A DNA stretch of 64,000 bases from Streptomyces sp. NBC_00582 (GCF_036345155.1 NZ_CP107772.1:1054001-1118000), one strand, 5' to 3'; counted from the stretch's first letter, positions 8,507 through 22,825 are shown. Made by a program: numbers and translations. Notes: generated by a model not told the origin, from the sequence alone.

Positions 8507-8702
8507 TGGTCGCCGCGTGGGCGGCATGGTGTGCTGGACGTGGCGGGAAGGACCCGGCACCGACGCGGAGAAGCGGGCCGCAGGGGGCCGCGCACCGCGC
8601 AATCAGGATCCGCGAGAAGCGGGTGGCGTCCTTCCCGCCCCACCACACTGCCGCCCCGCCCCCCGGCCGTGGCGCGCCGCGCGCCACCTCGGTGCCCGCC
8701 CG

Positions 8703-13381
<4,679 letters not shown>

Positions 13382-13401
13382 GCAGAGAGGAAGTGGGTGC
13401 C

Positions 13402-14049
13402 ATGGCCCGCATCGTCGGTGAGGTGATGACCTTCGACGTCGTCGAGGCGCGCCCGGAGACATCGTTCAAGGACGTCGTACGGCTGCTGGACCGCCACCGG
13501 ATCAGTGGGCTGCCCGTGGTGGACGACGACGACAAGGTCGTGGGAGTGATCTCCGAGACCGATCTGATCCGCCGCCAGGCGTCCCGGCCCGTCTCCCGCG
13601 CCGTCACGGCGCGGGAGCTGATGTCGACACCCGCGATCACCGTGCATCCGGAGCAGCGGATCGCCGACGCCGCGCGGCTGATGGAGCGGCGTGGCGTCGA
13701 GCGTCTGCCGGTGGTGGACGAGGAGGACCGGCTGATCGGCATCGCCACACGGCGCGACCTGCTGCGCGTCTTCCTGCGCACGGACGACGAGATCGGCCGG
13801 GACGTCCGCGAGGAGGTGCTGACCCGCGCCCTCGGCCGGTCGGCCGACGGCGTGACCGTGTCGGTCCGGGACGGCGTGGTCACGCTGGCAGGGTCCCCCG
13901 AGCACGGCGGGGATCTTCCGCTCGCGATCCGGCTGACATACCGGGTGGACGGTGTCGTCGGCGTCGTCAACAGGCTGGTCCTGCAAACCACTTCGGGGCC
14001 GGTCGGCCTCGTGGAGGGACCAATGGGTCCTGCTCCCGGACCCCGCTGA
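13402..14049 (+). CDS. CBS-pair protein with C-terminal BON domain
   Basis: 215 aa, paralogous in layout to the gene at 6582. CBS1 has VGEVMTFDVVEARPETSFKDVVRLL and GVISETDLI, CBS2 has ARELMSTPAITVHPEQRIADAARLMERRGVERLPVVDEE, and the BON domain has VTVSVRDGVVTLAGSPEHGG. I chose the ATG at 13402 (GAGGAAG upstream). A GTG at 13378 that overlaps the PPDK stop (GTGA) is also possible and would couple the genes. The last 15 codons carry the palindromes presumed to drive adhE, so this 3' end doubles as promoter DNA. Confidence 0.87.
   Translation: MARIVGEVMTFDVVEARPETSFKDVVRLLDRHRISGLPVVDDDDKVVGVISETDLIRRQASRPVSRAVTARELMSTPAITVHPEQRIADAARLMERRGVERLPVVDEEDRLIGIATRRDLLRVFLRTDDEIGRDVREEVLTRALGRSADGVTVSVRDGVVTLAGSPEHGGDLPLAIRLTYRVDGVVGVVNRLVLQTTSGPVGLVEGPMGPAPGPR
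13996..14030. promoter_or_regulatory. Tandem DevR/OsdR-type palindromes before adhE
   Basis: GGGCCGGTCGGCCT (13996-14009, one mismatch) and GGACC-AATG-GGTCC (14017-14030, perfect arms) have centres 21 bp apart. They lie inside the 3' end of the CBS-BON gene, 125-160 bp before the adhE ATG. Confidence 0.6.
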
Positions 14050-14154
14050 GGGGAGACGCTGCCGGTGGAAGCGGTGCCGCCCCGTCCCGCGGTACCGCTC
14101 CCTCCCCGCGCCGCCCGGCGCGGCGCGTCCGACTCGACGACGGAGGACCGCCCC

Positions 14155-16830
14155 ATGACCCGCCACGACGACCGCACCGCGACCACCGACCCCGCCGGCG
14201 CGCCGTCCGACATCGCCGTCGCGGTGGACCGCCTGGTGGCGAACGGGCTGAAGGCGCTCACCGACTACGAGACGCTCGACCAGGAACAGGTCGACCACAT
14301 CGTCAAGAAGGCCTCGGTCGCCGCCCTGGACCAGCACACCGCGCTGGCCCGGCTCGCGGTGGAGGAGACCGGACGCGGCGTCTTCGAGGACAAGGCCGCC
14401 AAGAACATGTTCGCCTGCGAGTACGTCACGCACAGCATGGGCCCGATGAAGACGGTCGGAGTCATCGCCCGCGACGACCTCGACGACATGACCGAGATCG
14501 CCGAACCGGTCGGAGTGGTCTGCGCGGTCACGCCCGTCACCAACCCGACCTCCACCACGATCTTCAAGGCGCTGATGGCGCTGAAGACCCGCAACCCCGT
14601 CGTGTTCGCCTTCCACCCCTCCGCCCAGCGCTGCAGCGCACAGGCGGCCCGGGTCGTGCGTGACGCGGCGGTCGCCGCGGGCGCACCGGAGCACTGTGTG
14701 CAGTGGATCGAGACGCCGTCCGTCGAGGCGACCGGCACCCTGATGCGCCACCCCGGCGTCTCGCTGATCCTGGCCACCGGCGGCAACGCCATGGTCAAGG
14801 CCGCCTACTCGGCGGGCAAGCCCGCCCTGGGCGTGGGCGCCGGCAACGTTCCCGCCTACGTCCACCGCAGTGCCGACCTGCGCCGGGCCGTGAACGACCT
14901 GGTGCTCTCCAAGTCCTTCGACAACGGCATGATCTGCGCCTCCGAACAGGCCGTCGTCCTGGACGAGGAGATCCACGACGCGGTCCTCGCCGAGTTCCGC
15001 GCCCTGCACGCCCACCTGGCCACCGCCGAGGAGAAGGCGAAGCTGGAGACCTTCCTGTTCCCCGTCGGCGCGGCGGGCGCGGGCCCCGAGCCCAAGGTCA
15101 ACTCCGCGGCCGTGGGGCGGAGCGCGTCCTGGATCGCCGAACAGGCCGGATTCTCCGTGCCGGAGCACACGTCGCTCATCCTGGTGGAGTGCGACGGGGT
15201 CGGCCCGCGGGAGCCGCTCACCCGCGAGAAGCTCTGCCCGGTCCTCGCCGTCCTGCGGGCCGGTTCCGAGCAGCAGGGCTTCGATCTGGCCGCCGACATG
15301 GTCGCCTTCCACGGACAGGGCCACACTGCCGTCATCCACACCGGGGACCCCGGGCCGGCGGAGGCGTACGGCCGCCGTATGAAGACCGTGCGGATCATCG
15401 TCAACGCCCCGTCCTCGCACGGTGCGATCGGCGGCATCTACAACAGCCTGCTGCCGTCGCTGACGCTGGGCTGCGGCTCCTGGGGCAGCACGTCGGTGTC
15501 GAACAACGTCTCGGCCGCCCAGTTGCTGAACGTCAAGCGGGTGTCGGCGCGCCGCAACAACCTCCAGTGGTTCAAGGTACCTCCCAAGATCTACTTCGAG
15601 CCCCAGTCCCTCCGCTACCTCACCTCGATGCCGGACATCCACCGTGTCACCGTCGTCACCGACGCGACGATGACCCGTCTCGGCCTCGTCGACCGGGTCG
15701 AGCGCGTGCTGCGACGGCGCCGTGAGCCGGTCACCCTCCAGGTCATCGACGACGTCGAACCCGAGCCCAGCATCGACTCCGTCCGGCGCGGCGCCCGCCT
15801 CATGGGCGATTTCCGCCCCGACACCATCATCGCCCTCGGCGGCGGCTCGCCCATGGACGCGGCCAAGGTGATGTGGCTGCTGTACGAGCAGCAGGCCGAG
15901 GGCGGGGACGTCGACTTCGCCGACATGCGGCACAAGTTCTCCGACATCCGCAAACGCGCCTTCCGCTTCCCGACCCTGGGCAGGCTGGCCCGGCTGGTGT
16001 GCGTCCCGACCACCTCCGGCACCGGCGCCGAGGTGACCCCGTTCGCCGTCATCTCCGACCCGGCCACCGGCAAGAAGTACCCGCTGGCCGACTACGCCCT
16101 CACCCCGAGCGTGGCGATCGTCGACCCCCTGCTCACCACCGGGCTGCCCCGGGAACTGGCCGCCGACAGCGGCTTCGACGCCCTCACCCACGCCATCGAG
16201 GCGTATGTGTCCGTCTACGCCAACGACTTCACCGACGGCCTCGCCCTGCACGCGATCCGGATGATCTTCGACCACATCGATGCGGCCGTGAACGACCGCG
16301 CGGGCCACCCCGAGGCGCGGGAGAAGATGCACAACGCCGGCACCATCGCGGGCATGGCCTTCGGCAACGCCTTCCTCGGCATCGTCCACGCCATGTCCCA
16401 CACCCTGGGCGCCACCTTCCACATCGCGCACGGCCGCACCAACGCCGTGCTCCTGCCGCACGTCATCCGCTACAACGGCAGCGCCCCGACGAAGCTCACC
16501 GGCTGGCCCAAGTACGAGCACTACCGCGCTCCCGAACGTTTCCAGGACATCGCCCGCACCCTCGGCCTGCCGGCGGCCACCCCGGCCGAGGGCGTCGAGT
16601 CCCTCGCCGCGGCGGTGGAACGGCTGCGCGGCGCCGTCGGCATCGAGCCGACGTTCCAGGCCCTCGGCGTCGACGAGCGCGCCTTCCTCGACGCCCTGCC
16701 CCAACAGGCCCTCAACGCCTTCGAGGACCAGTGCGCCCCCGCCAACCCCCGGATGCCCCTGCTCGACGACATGCGGGACCTCATGCGAACCGCCTACTAC
16801 GGCCTCGACCAGGGCCGTCGGAACGCGTAG
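14155..16830 (+). CDS. adhE: Bifunctional acetaldehyde-CoA / alcohol dehydrogenase
   Basis: 891 aa, full AdhE length. The N-terminal 450 residues are an acylating aldehyde dehydrogenase with catalytic Cys 261 in SFDNGMICASEQA and the NAD segment CAVTPVTNPTSTTIFKAL. The C-terminal half is an iron-dependent alcohol dehydrogenase with ALGGGSPMDAAKVMW, PTTSGTGAEVTPFAVI and the metal-binding HAMSHTLGATFHIAHG. It reduces acetyl-CoA to ethanol and recycles two NADH. The ATG at 14155 follows GACGGAGGA; an upstream extension of the frame lacks similarity. AdhE is a fermentation enzyme and is notable in a genus regarded as aerobic. Confidence 0.95.
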   Translation: MTRHDDRTATTDPAGAPSDIAVAVDRLVANGLKALTDYETLDQEQVDHIVKKASVAALDQHTALARLAVEETGRGVFEDKAAKNMFACEYVTHSMGPMKTVGVIARDDLDDMTEIAEPVGVVCAVTPVTNPTSTTIFKALMALKTRNPVVFAFHPSAQRCSAQAARVVRDAAVAAGAPEHCVQWIETPSVEATGTLMRHPGVSLILATGGNAMVKAAYSAGKPALGVGAGNVPAYVHRSADLRRAVNDLVLSKSFDNGMICASEQAVVLDEEIHDAVLAEFRALHAHLATAEEKAKLETFLFPVGAAGAGPEPKVNSAAVGRSASWIAEQAGFSVPEHTSLILVECDGVGPREPLTREKLCPVLAVLRAGSEQQGFDLAADMVAFHGQGHTAVIHTGDPGPAEAYGRRMKTVRIIVNAPSSHGAIGGIYNSLLPSLTLGCGSWGSTSVSNNVSAAQLLNVKRVSARRNNLQWFKVPPKIYFEPQSLRYLTSMPDIHRVTVVTDATMTRLGLVDRVERVLRRRREPVTLQVIDDVEPEPSIDSVRRGARLMGDFRPDTIIALGGGSPMDAAKVMWLLYEQQAEGGDVDFADMRHKFSDIRKRAFRFPTLGRLARLVCVPTTSGTGAEVTPFAVISDPATGKKYPLADYALTPSVAIVDPLLTTGLPRELAADSGFDALTHAIEAYVSVYANDFTDGLALHAIRMIFDHIDAAVNDRAGHPEAREKMHNAGTIAGMAFGNAFLGIVHAMSHTLGATFHIAHGRTNAVLLPHVIRYNGSAPTKLTGWPKYEHYRAPERFQDIARTLGLPAATPAEGVESLAAAVERLRGAVGIEPTFQALGVDERAFLDALPQQALNAFEDQCAPANPRMPLLDDMRDLMRTAYYGLDQGRRNA

Positions 16831-16856
16831 CAGACAGAACACCCGAAAGGATTTCG

Positions 16857-17279
16857 ATGACCAGCGACAACACACGGCGGACCCCCCTGGTGCGGCTGCG
16901 CCGCGACGGCGCCGTGGACGAGGCGACCCTCGCGTACGCCCGTACGAAGATCGACGCCGTGGTGGGCCGGCAGGGCATGCCCACCGTCACCGGTGAGGTG
17001 CGCATCGCGCGGGCGTCCGCCCCGCACGCGGGCCACCCGTGGTCCGCCACGGCCGACCTGCGCATCGGCGGTCGTCACGTGGTCGCCGTGGCCGAGGAGG
17101 CCACGGGCACGGAGGTCGTCGACCGGCTCCAGGACCGGCTGCGCCGCCAGACCGACAGGGCCGCCCACGCCGGGGACACCGGCCACCGGACGACGGCCCC
17201 GCCGTGGCGGGGCGGCAGCGGGACGCCTGAGCCCCTCACAGGGCCCGACAGTTCGACCGGCGCGAACGAGGAGAAGTGA
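16857..17279 (+). CDS. Short HPF/RaiA (S30AE)-like ribosome-associated protein
   Basis: 140 aa. Residues 10-105 match the S30AE pattern: a YARTKIDAVV helix, VTGEVRIARA strand, WSATADLRIGGRHVVAVAEEATGTEVVDRLQDRLRRQTDR. The remaining 35 residues are low-complexity and polar. This is the short form, without the C-terminal dimerisation domain of long HPF. Such proteins bind the 30S decoding region and silence or protect idle ribosomes. It starts 26 bp after adhE, with GAAAGGA upstream of the ATG, and its TGA overlaps the next ATG (TGATG), so it belongs to the same transcript. Confidence 0.7.
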   Translation: MTSDNTRRTPLVRLRRDGAVDEATLAYARTKIDAVVGRQGMPTVTGEVRIARASAPHAGHPWSATADLRIGGRHVVAVAEEATGTEVVDRLQDRLRRQTDRAAHAGDTGHRTTAPPWRGGSGTPEPLTGPDSSTGANEEK

Positions 17280-18850
17280 TGGCGAAGGCATACCTGGTGG
17301 GCAGCGGGATCGCGGCACTCGCCGCGGCGACGTTCCTGATCCGTGACGGCGGCTTCGAGGGGGCGGACATCCATCTCTTCGAGGAGCAGCGAGCCGTCGG
17401 CGGGAGTCTGGACGCCGGTGGCACGCCGGACGCCGGTTACACCCTGCGCGGCGGTCGGATGTTCGAGGCCGAGTTCCGCTGCACGTACGACCTGCTGTCC
17501 GGCATACCCACCCTCGACGACCCCTCCGTCACCGTGACGGAGGAGATCCTGGCCGGACACGAGGACTTCGCCTGGGACGACATCGCCCGGCTCGTCGACG
17601 GGGACGGCAAGATCGTCGACACGACGTCGATGGGCTTCTCCGAGCGCGACCGGCTGGAGCTGGTGCGCTGCCTGGCCACCCCCGAGGGACACCTGGACGA
17701 CAAGCGCATCACCGACTGCTTCGGCGAGCACTTCTTCACGACCAACTTCTGGTTCATGTGGTGCACCACGTTCGCCTTCCAGCCCTGGCACAGCGCGATC
17801 GAGTTCCGCCGCTACCTGAGGCGCTTCGTCCATCTCTTCCCCGAGTTCGCCTCGATGTCGGGTATCCACCGGACCCGTTACAACCAGTACGACTCCCTCG
17901 TGCTGCCCCTGACGGCCTGGCTGCGCGAGCGCGGCGTGACCCTGCACACCGGGTGCCGTGTCACCGACCTCGGGTTCGCCCCGGGCGTGCGCAGCGGCAC
18001 GGTCCGGACCCTGTGCCTGAGCCGGGGCGGACACGACGAGAAGATCGCCGTCGCACCCGAGGACCTGGTGTTCGTCACCAACGGGTCCATGACCGACGCC
18101 TCCAGTCTCGGCTCGCACACCTCCGCACCCCCGCCGGCTCCGCGGCGCTCGGACGCGTGGCTGCTGTGGCACCGGCTGGCCCGGGGACGCGAGAACTTCG
18201 GCAACCCGGGCGTCTTCGACAAACGCGTCCAGGAGTCCCGCTGGGAGTCGTTCACGGTCACCACCAAGGACCCCGCCTTCCTGGAGGCCCTCGAGGAGTT
18301 CAGCGGCCGCCCGACGGGGAAGGGCGGCCTGATGACCTTCACCGACTCCGCGTGGCTGCTCACGATCGTCGCCAACCGTCAGCCGGTCTACCGCGACCAG
18401 CCGGACGGCGTCTCCGTCTGGTGGGGCTACGGCCTGCGCCCCGACCGCACGGGCAACCACACGCCCAGGCCGATGACGATGTGCTCCGGCCGGGAGATCC
18501 TCGAAGAGGTCCTGCACCATCTTCCGTTCGACGAACGGACCGTGGCCCGGATCCTGGAGACCTCCACCGTGGTGCCCTGTGTGATGCCCTACATCACCAG
18601 CCAGTTCCTGACCCGCCGCCGGGGCGACCGGCCCGAGGTGGTCCCGGAAGGGTCGGTCAACCTCGCCTTCGTCGGTCAGTTCGCCGAAGTGCCCGACGAC
18701 GTCGTCTTCACCGTCGAGTACTCGGTGCGCACCGCCTGGACGGCCGTGGCGCGGCTCCTGAAGCTGGACGGTCAGCCGCCGGAGGTCTACAAGGGCCACC
18801 ACGATCCCCACGTACTGGCCGCCGCCCTGGAGACCATGCACCGCGGATAG
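17279..18850 (+). CDS. ohyA: Oleate hydratase (myosin-cross-reactive antigen family)
   Basis: 523 aa with an FAD Rossmann start (AYLVGSGIAALAAATFLIRDGG ... IHLFEEQRAVGGSLDAGG) and the family segments RGGRMFEAEFRCTYDLLSGIPTL, TTNFWFMWCTTFAFQPWHSAIEFRRYL and YITSQFLTRRRGDRP. The enzyme adds water to the cis-9 double bond of oleate to give 10-hydroxystearate, using FAD structurally. The ATG overlaps the HPF-like stop (TGATG), with GAGGAG upstream. Its place behind adhE and an HPF-like protein suggests membrane-lipid adjustment or detoxification in the stress response. That role is inferred. Confidence 0.93.
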   Translation: MAKAYLVGSGIAALAAATFLIRDGGFEGADIHLFEEQRAVGGSLDAGGTPDAGYTLRGGRMFEAEFRCTYDLLSGIPTLDDPSVTVTEEILAGHEDFAWDDIARLVDGDGKIVDTTSMGFSERDRLELVRCLATPEGHLDDKRITDCFGEHFFTTNFWFMWCTTFAFQPWHSAIEFRRYLRRFVHLFPEFASMSGIHRTRYNQYDSLVLPLTAWLRERGVTLHTGCRVTDLGFAPGVRSGTVRTLCLSRGGHDEKIAVAPEDLVFVTNGSMTDASSLGSHTSAPPPAPRRSDAWLLWHRLARGRENFGNPGVFDKRVQESRWESFTVTTKDPAFLEALEEFSGRPTGKGGLMTFTDSAWLLTIVANRQPVYRDQPDGVSVWWGYGLRPDRTGNHTPRPMTMCSGREILEEVLHHLPFDERTVARILETSTVVPCVMPYITSQFLTRRRGDRPEVVPEGSVNLAFVGQFAEVPDDVVFTVEYSVRTAWTAVARLLKLDGQPPEVYKGHHDPHVLAAALETMHRG

Positions 18851-18860
18851 GTCCGGTGGT

Positions 18861-19931
18861 TCAGGTCACCGGGACGGCGAGCTCCTGGTGCGACGGGCCG
18901 CCGAGGACCACCTTGAGCGCGCCGGCGTCGCCGGCCCGGGAGAAGACGTCGTACGCCTCCTCCATGTGCTCCAGGGGGAAGGTGTGGGTGACGAGCTGCG
19001 CGGTCGGCAGCCGGCCGGCGGCGGTCATGCGCAGCAGGGTGGGGGTGGAGTGGGTGTCCACCAGACCGGTGGTGATCGTGACGTTCTTGATCCACAGGTC
19101 TTCCAGGTGCAGCGTGGCGGGCCGGCCGTGGACGCCGATGTTGGCGACGTGACCGCCGGGCCGCACCATGCGCGTGCACATCTCGAAGCTCTCGGGCAGC
19201 CCGACCGCCTCGATGACCACGTCCGCGCCGAGCCCGTCGGTGAGGTCGGCGATGAGCTGTTCCGGGTCCTCGCCCGCCTCGGCGACGGCGTCGGCGCCCA
19301 GCCGCCGTGCGGCCTCCAGACGGGAAGCGGCCAGGTCCACGGCGACGATCCGTTCGGGCGAGAACAGACGCGCCGTGGCGATCGCGGCGAGGCCGATCGG
19401 GCCGGCTCCGACGACGGTGACGGTGTCGCCGGGCCGTACGCGCCCGTTGAGGACGCCGACCTCGTACGACGTCGGAAAGATGTCGGCGAGCAGGACGGCG
19501 TCCTTGCTCTCCACCGCTCCGGGCAGCGCGTGCACGGACAGGTCGGCGTGGGGGACGCGGACGTACTCGGCCTGGGTGCCGTCGACGAGGTGGCCGAGGA
19601 TCCAGCCTCCACCGCCCCGGCACTGGCCGTACACGCCCTCGCGGCAGAAACGGCACCGCCCGCAGGAGGTGATGCAGGAGACCAGCACCCGGTCGCCGGG
19701 GCGTACGGTCCGTACGTCGCCGCCGACCTCGACGATCTCGCCGACGGCCTCGTGGCCCAGGACCGTGCCGGGGCGCACCTCGGGGACGTCGCCCTTGAGG
19801 ATGTGCAGGTCGGTGCCGCAGATGGTGACGGCGTCGACGCGCACGACGGCGTCGGTGGGTTCCTTGACGGCCGGGTCCGGAACCTCCTCCCAGGCGGACT
19901 GCCCGGGACCGTGGAAGACGTAGCCTTTCAT
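18861..19931 (-). CDS. Zinc-dependent medium-chain alcohol dehydrogenase
   Basis: 356 aa. The catalytic zinc site is seen in TICGTDLHILKGD and GHEAVGEI, and the four-Cys structural zinc loop in CGRCRFCREGVYGQC. The cofactor fold is VTVVGAGPIGLAAIATARL. The ATG at 19931 follows GAGGAGC and lies 8 bp behind the acyl-CoA synthetase stop, so it is the last gene of the phosphoketolase operon. It converges with oleate hydratase with only 10 bp between stops. It probably oxidises or reduces short alcohols or aldehydes and balances NAD(H) with AdhE. The substrate is unknown. Confidence 0.9.
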   Translation of the reverse strand: MKGYVFHGPGQSAWEEVPDPAVKEPTDAVVRVDAVTICGTDLHILKGDVPEVRPGTVLGHEAVGEIVEVGGDVRTVRPGDRVLVSCITSCGRCRFCREGVYGQCRGGGGWILGHLVDGTQAEYVRVPHADLSVHALPGAVESKDAVLLADIFPTSYEVGVLNGRVRPGDTVTVVGAGPIGLAAIATARLFSPERIVAVDLAASRLEAARRLGADAVAEAGEDPEQLIADLTDGLGADVVIEAVGLPESFEMCTRMVRPGGHVANIGVHGRPATLHLEDLWIKNVTITTGLVDTHSTPTLLRMTAAGRLPTAQLVTHTFPLEHMEEAYDVFSRAGDAGALKVVLGGPSHQELAVPVT

Positions 19932-19939
19932 GACGCTCC

Positions 19940-22825
19940 TCACCATCTTTGTCCCATGTGCCTGGAATGCTCCACGGAACCAGTCTCTCCGGCGTTCGTC
20001 GGCTCCGCTTGGTCCCGGGCGGGCCCGCGCCTCCGGGGCCACGTTCCGGCAGGACGGAGCGGGCCGGCTCGATCCTCGGTGCCCGCGGGCGTCACGGAGC
20101 CGACCTCGTGGTGTCGCACGGCGTTCCTCCCTGGCGCAGTCGGCGCAGGTACGGGTCCCTGGGGGCGGCGCGGCAGCAGGCGTACGCGTGCGTCGAGCAC
20201 CGTGACACCGCCCTGCGTCGCCAGGACGGGATTGAAGTCGGCCTCGGCGAGCTGCGGCAGGTCCGCCGCCATCCGGGACAGCCGCAGCAGCAGCTCTTCC
20301 AGTGCCGCGAGGTCGACGGGGGCACTTCCGTTCGCGCCCAGCAGCAGCGGGGCGCACCGCGGCGCGGTGATCAGTTCGTGGACGTCGCGGTCGGTGAGGG
20401 GGGCGAGGCGGGCCGCGTGGTCCGCGAGGACCTCCGTCGCCGTACCGCCGAGCCCGAACAGCACGAGCGGACCGAAGACCTCGTCCTGGACGACACCCGC
20501 GAGGAGTTCGGTGCCGCGGGCGGCCAGGGGCTGCAGGACCACCCCGGTCATGAGCCCGGCGAAGCGGGTCTCCAGGTCGCGGAACGCGGCCCGGACCTGG
20601 GCGTCGCCGCGCAGGTCGAGGTGGACGGCGTGCTGCTGCGTCTTGTGCAGGAGCCCGGGCCAGTGGGCCTTCATGACGACCCGGCCGTCGAACCCGCGCA
20701 GCCGGTCGGCGGCGAGCACGGCGTCGTCCTCGCTCTCGGCCCACGCCCACGGGATCTGCGGGACGCTGTAGCAGGCCAGCAGGTCGGCGCAGGTGCGCGG
20801 ATCGAGCCGGCCGCCGTCGGGGTGCGCGGCGAGATACTCCTCGACGACCGCGCGGGCCCGCTCCGACTCGATGTCGTCCAGGTCGGGGACGGTTCCCGCG
20901 GGCCGGGCGAGCCAGGCGGCACGCTCGGCGGCGTGCGCCAGCGCACGCGCCGCCGCCCGCGGTTCGGCGTACGAGGGGACGGTGCCGCCGTCGGCGGCGG
21001 GCAGCAGTCGCACCGACCGGTCCTGCTCCAGTCGTACGGCGATCACGGGCCTCGACCGTCGGCCCGGAGCCGCGGTGACGGCCCGTACGAGGTCGTCCCC
21101 GGTGGCGGCGGCGACAGCCGTGGGCACGAGGGCCACGATGACGGCGTCGACACCGGGGCACCGCGTGAGGCGGTCGACGCACTCCGTCAACTGCTCCTCG
21201 GACACCGCGGCGGTGGCGTCGACCGGGTTGCCGACCGCGGCGCCGTCCGGCAGCACGGCGAGGAGTGAGTCGACCGTCGCGGGGGTGAACGGGACAAGGG
21301 CGAGTCCGGCCTCCGCGCAGGCGTCGGCGGTGAGCACCCCGGCCCCGCCGGCGTTGGTGACGATGGCGACGCGGCTGCCCTCCGGCAGCGGCTGGGAATG
21401 GAAGAGGGCCGCCGTTTCGAGGAGTTCGCCGACCGAGCGGGTCGCGGTGACGCCGGCCTGGGTGAACAGCGCCTGGCGGGTCATGGTGCGGGTGGCGGCG
21501 GCAGCGGTGTGCGAGGCGGCCGCCCTCCGGCCCGCTTCGGTGCGCCCGGCGTCGACGGTCAGCACCGGGATGCGGCGCGTGACGCGGCGGGCGGTGCGGG
21601 AGAAGGCCCGCGGGTTGCCGAAGGACTCCAGGTGCAGCAGGGCGAGCTCGGTGCGGCCGTCGCTCTCCCACCACTGGAGCATGTCGTTGCCGCTGACGTC
21701 GTACTTGTCGCCGAGCGAGGTGAAGGAGGACACGCCGATGCCGAGCCGGGTGAGACCGTCGAGCAGGGCGATGCCGACGCCTCCCGACTGCACGGCGACG
21801 CCGGCGGTCCCGGGGCGGGGATGGCCGGCGGCGAAGGTCGCGTCGAGGCTCAGCTCCGGCTCGGTGTTGGAGACACCCAGGCAGTTGGGTCCGACGAGCC
21901 GCATGCCGTGGGTGCGACAGGCGGTCAGCAGCGCCTGTCCCTGGGTGTGGTCGAGGCCGGCGGTGACGACGACGAGGGCGCGCACCCCGGCCCGGCCGCA
22001 CTCGTCGGCGACGGCCGGGACCGCGGCGGCCGGCACGGCCACGATCACCAGGTCCGGGGTCATGGGCAGCGCCGCGACGCACGGATGGGACGGCACCCCG
22101 AGCACGGATGTGACGTGGGGGTTCACGGCGAAGAGGCGGCCGGTGAAGCCGCCCGTGCGCAGATGGTGCAGGACGGCGCGGCCCACCGAACCGGGCGTGC
22201 GTCCCGTCCCGACCACGGCGACGGTGGACGGCCTCAGCAGGGGCAGCAGGCTGGCCACGTCGGCGGCCCGGCCCCTGGCCTCCACGGCCGACAGATAGGC
22301 GTCGTCCTCGTCGAGACGGATGGTGCAGCGCGCCTCCGGCCCCTCGAAACGGCGGGAGGCGCGCAGACCGAGGTCGGCGAAGAGCCGGAGCACCTCGTGG
22401 TTCTCGCTCAGCGCGTCGGCCGTGAAGGTCGTGATGCCCTCCGCGCGCGCCGCCGAGACCAGGTGCTCGAGGAGCAGGGTGCCCACACCCCGGTGGTGCA
22501 GGCCGTCGGCGACGGCGACGGATATCTCCGCGCCGTCCTTCTCCCCACCCGTGTCGTACTCGGCGAGTCCGATCACCCGGCCGTCCCCCTCGGCCAGCAG
22601 GGCGCGGTAGCCCGGGTGGGGCGGGGCGCAGGCCCGGTCGGCGGCCAGGACGGCCGACCTCCGGCTGGCCGTGAAGAACCTCAGCCGCAGGCTCTCCGGG
22701 GACATCTCCTCGTAGAGGCCTTCGATCCGGCCGTGGTCGGCCGTCAGCACCGGACGGATGCACACGGTGGTGCCGTCGGCGAGCAGGGCGTGGACCGGGG
22801 GTCGGTCGAGCGGGTCGTCCGTCAT
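19940..22825 (-). CDS. GNAT acetyltransferase fused to NDP-forming acyl-CoA synthetase
   Basis: 961 aa. Residues 1-165 are a GNAT domain (SPESLRLRFF, ISVAVADGLHHRGVGTLLLEHLVSAA). Residues 180-470 hold the CoA-binding and ligase folds (VAVVGTGRTPGSVGRAVLHHL, LVGPNCLGVSN, VAVQSGGVGIALLDGL), with SHT retained in GRRAAASHTAAAAT. Residues 690-910 are the ATP-grasp part (CYSVPQIPWAWAESEDDAVLAADRL). Two readings are possible: an ADP-forming acetyl-CoA synthetase that makes ATP and acetate, or a PatA-type protein lysine acetyltransferase. GNAT-first order matches the Streptomyces PatA layout; the retained SHT motif favours catalysis. The start overlaps the gap stop (ATGA). Confidence 0.85.
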   Translation of the reverse strand: MTDDPLDRPPVHALLADGTTVCIRPVLTADHGRIEGLYEEMSPESLRLRFFTASRRSAVLAADRACAPPHPGYRALLAEGDGRVIGLAEYDTGGEKDGAEISVAVADGLHHRGVGTLLLEHLVSAARAEGITTFTADALSENHEVLRLFADLGLRASRRFEGPEARCTIRLDEDDAYLSAVEARGRAADVASLLPLLRPSTVAVVGTGRTPGSVGRAVLHHLRTGGFTGRLFAVNPHVTSVLGVPSHPCVAALPMTPDLVIVAVPAAAVPAVADECGRAGVRALVVVTAGLDHTQGQALLTACRTHGMRLVGPNCLGVSNTEPELSLDATFAAGHPRPGTAGVAVQSGGVGIALLDGLTRLGIGVSSFTSLGDKYDVSGNDMLQWWESDGRTELALLHLESFGNPRAFSRTARRVTRRIPVLTVDAGRTEAGRRAAASHTAAAATRTMTRQALFTQAGVTATRSVGELLETAALFHSQPLPEGSRVAIVTNAGGAGVLTADACAEAGLALVPFTPATVDSLLAVLPDGAAVGNPVDATAAVSEEQLTECVDRLTRCPGVDAVIVALVPTAVAAATGDDLVRAVTAAPGRRSRPVIAVRLEQDRSVRLLPAADGGTVPSYAEPRAAARALAHAAERAAWLARPAGTVPDLDDIESERARAVVEEYLAAHPDGGRLDPRTCADLLACYSVPQIPWAWAESEDDAVLAADRLRGFDGRVVMKAHWPGLLHKTQQHAVHLDLRGDAQVRAAFRDLETRFAGLMTGVVLQPLAARGTELLAGVVQDEVFGPLVLFGLGGTATEVLADHAARLAPLTDRDVHELITAPRCAPLLLGANGSAPVDLAALEELLLRLSRMAADLPQLAEADFNPVLATQGGVTVLDARVRLLPRRPQGPVPAPTAPGRNAVRHHEVGSVTPAGTEDRAGPLRPAGTWPRRRGPARDQAEPTNAGETGSVEHSRHMGQRW

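Noticed and set aside
20002..20015. GCTCC-GCTT-GGTCC upstream of the zinc ADH as a DevR-type site
   Set aside because: One arm is mismatched, it lies in the acyl-CoA synthetase coding end, and the general GGNCC-N4-GGNCC form is expected several times by chance in DNA this GC-rich.
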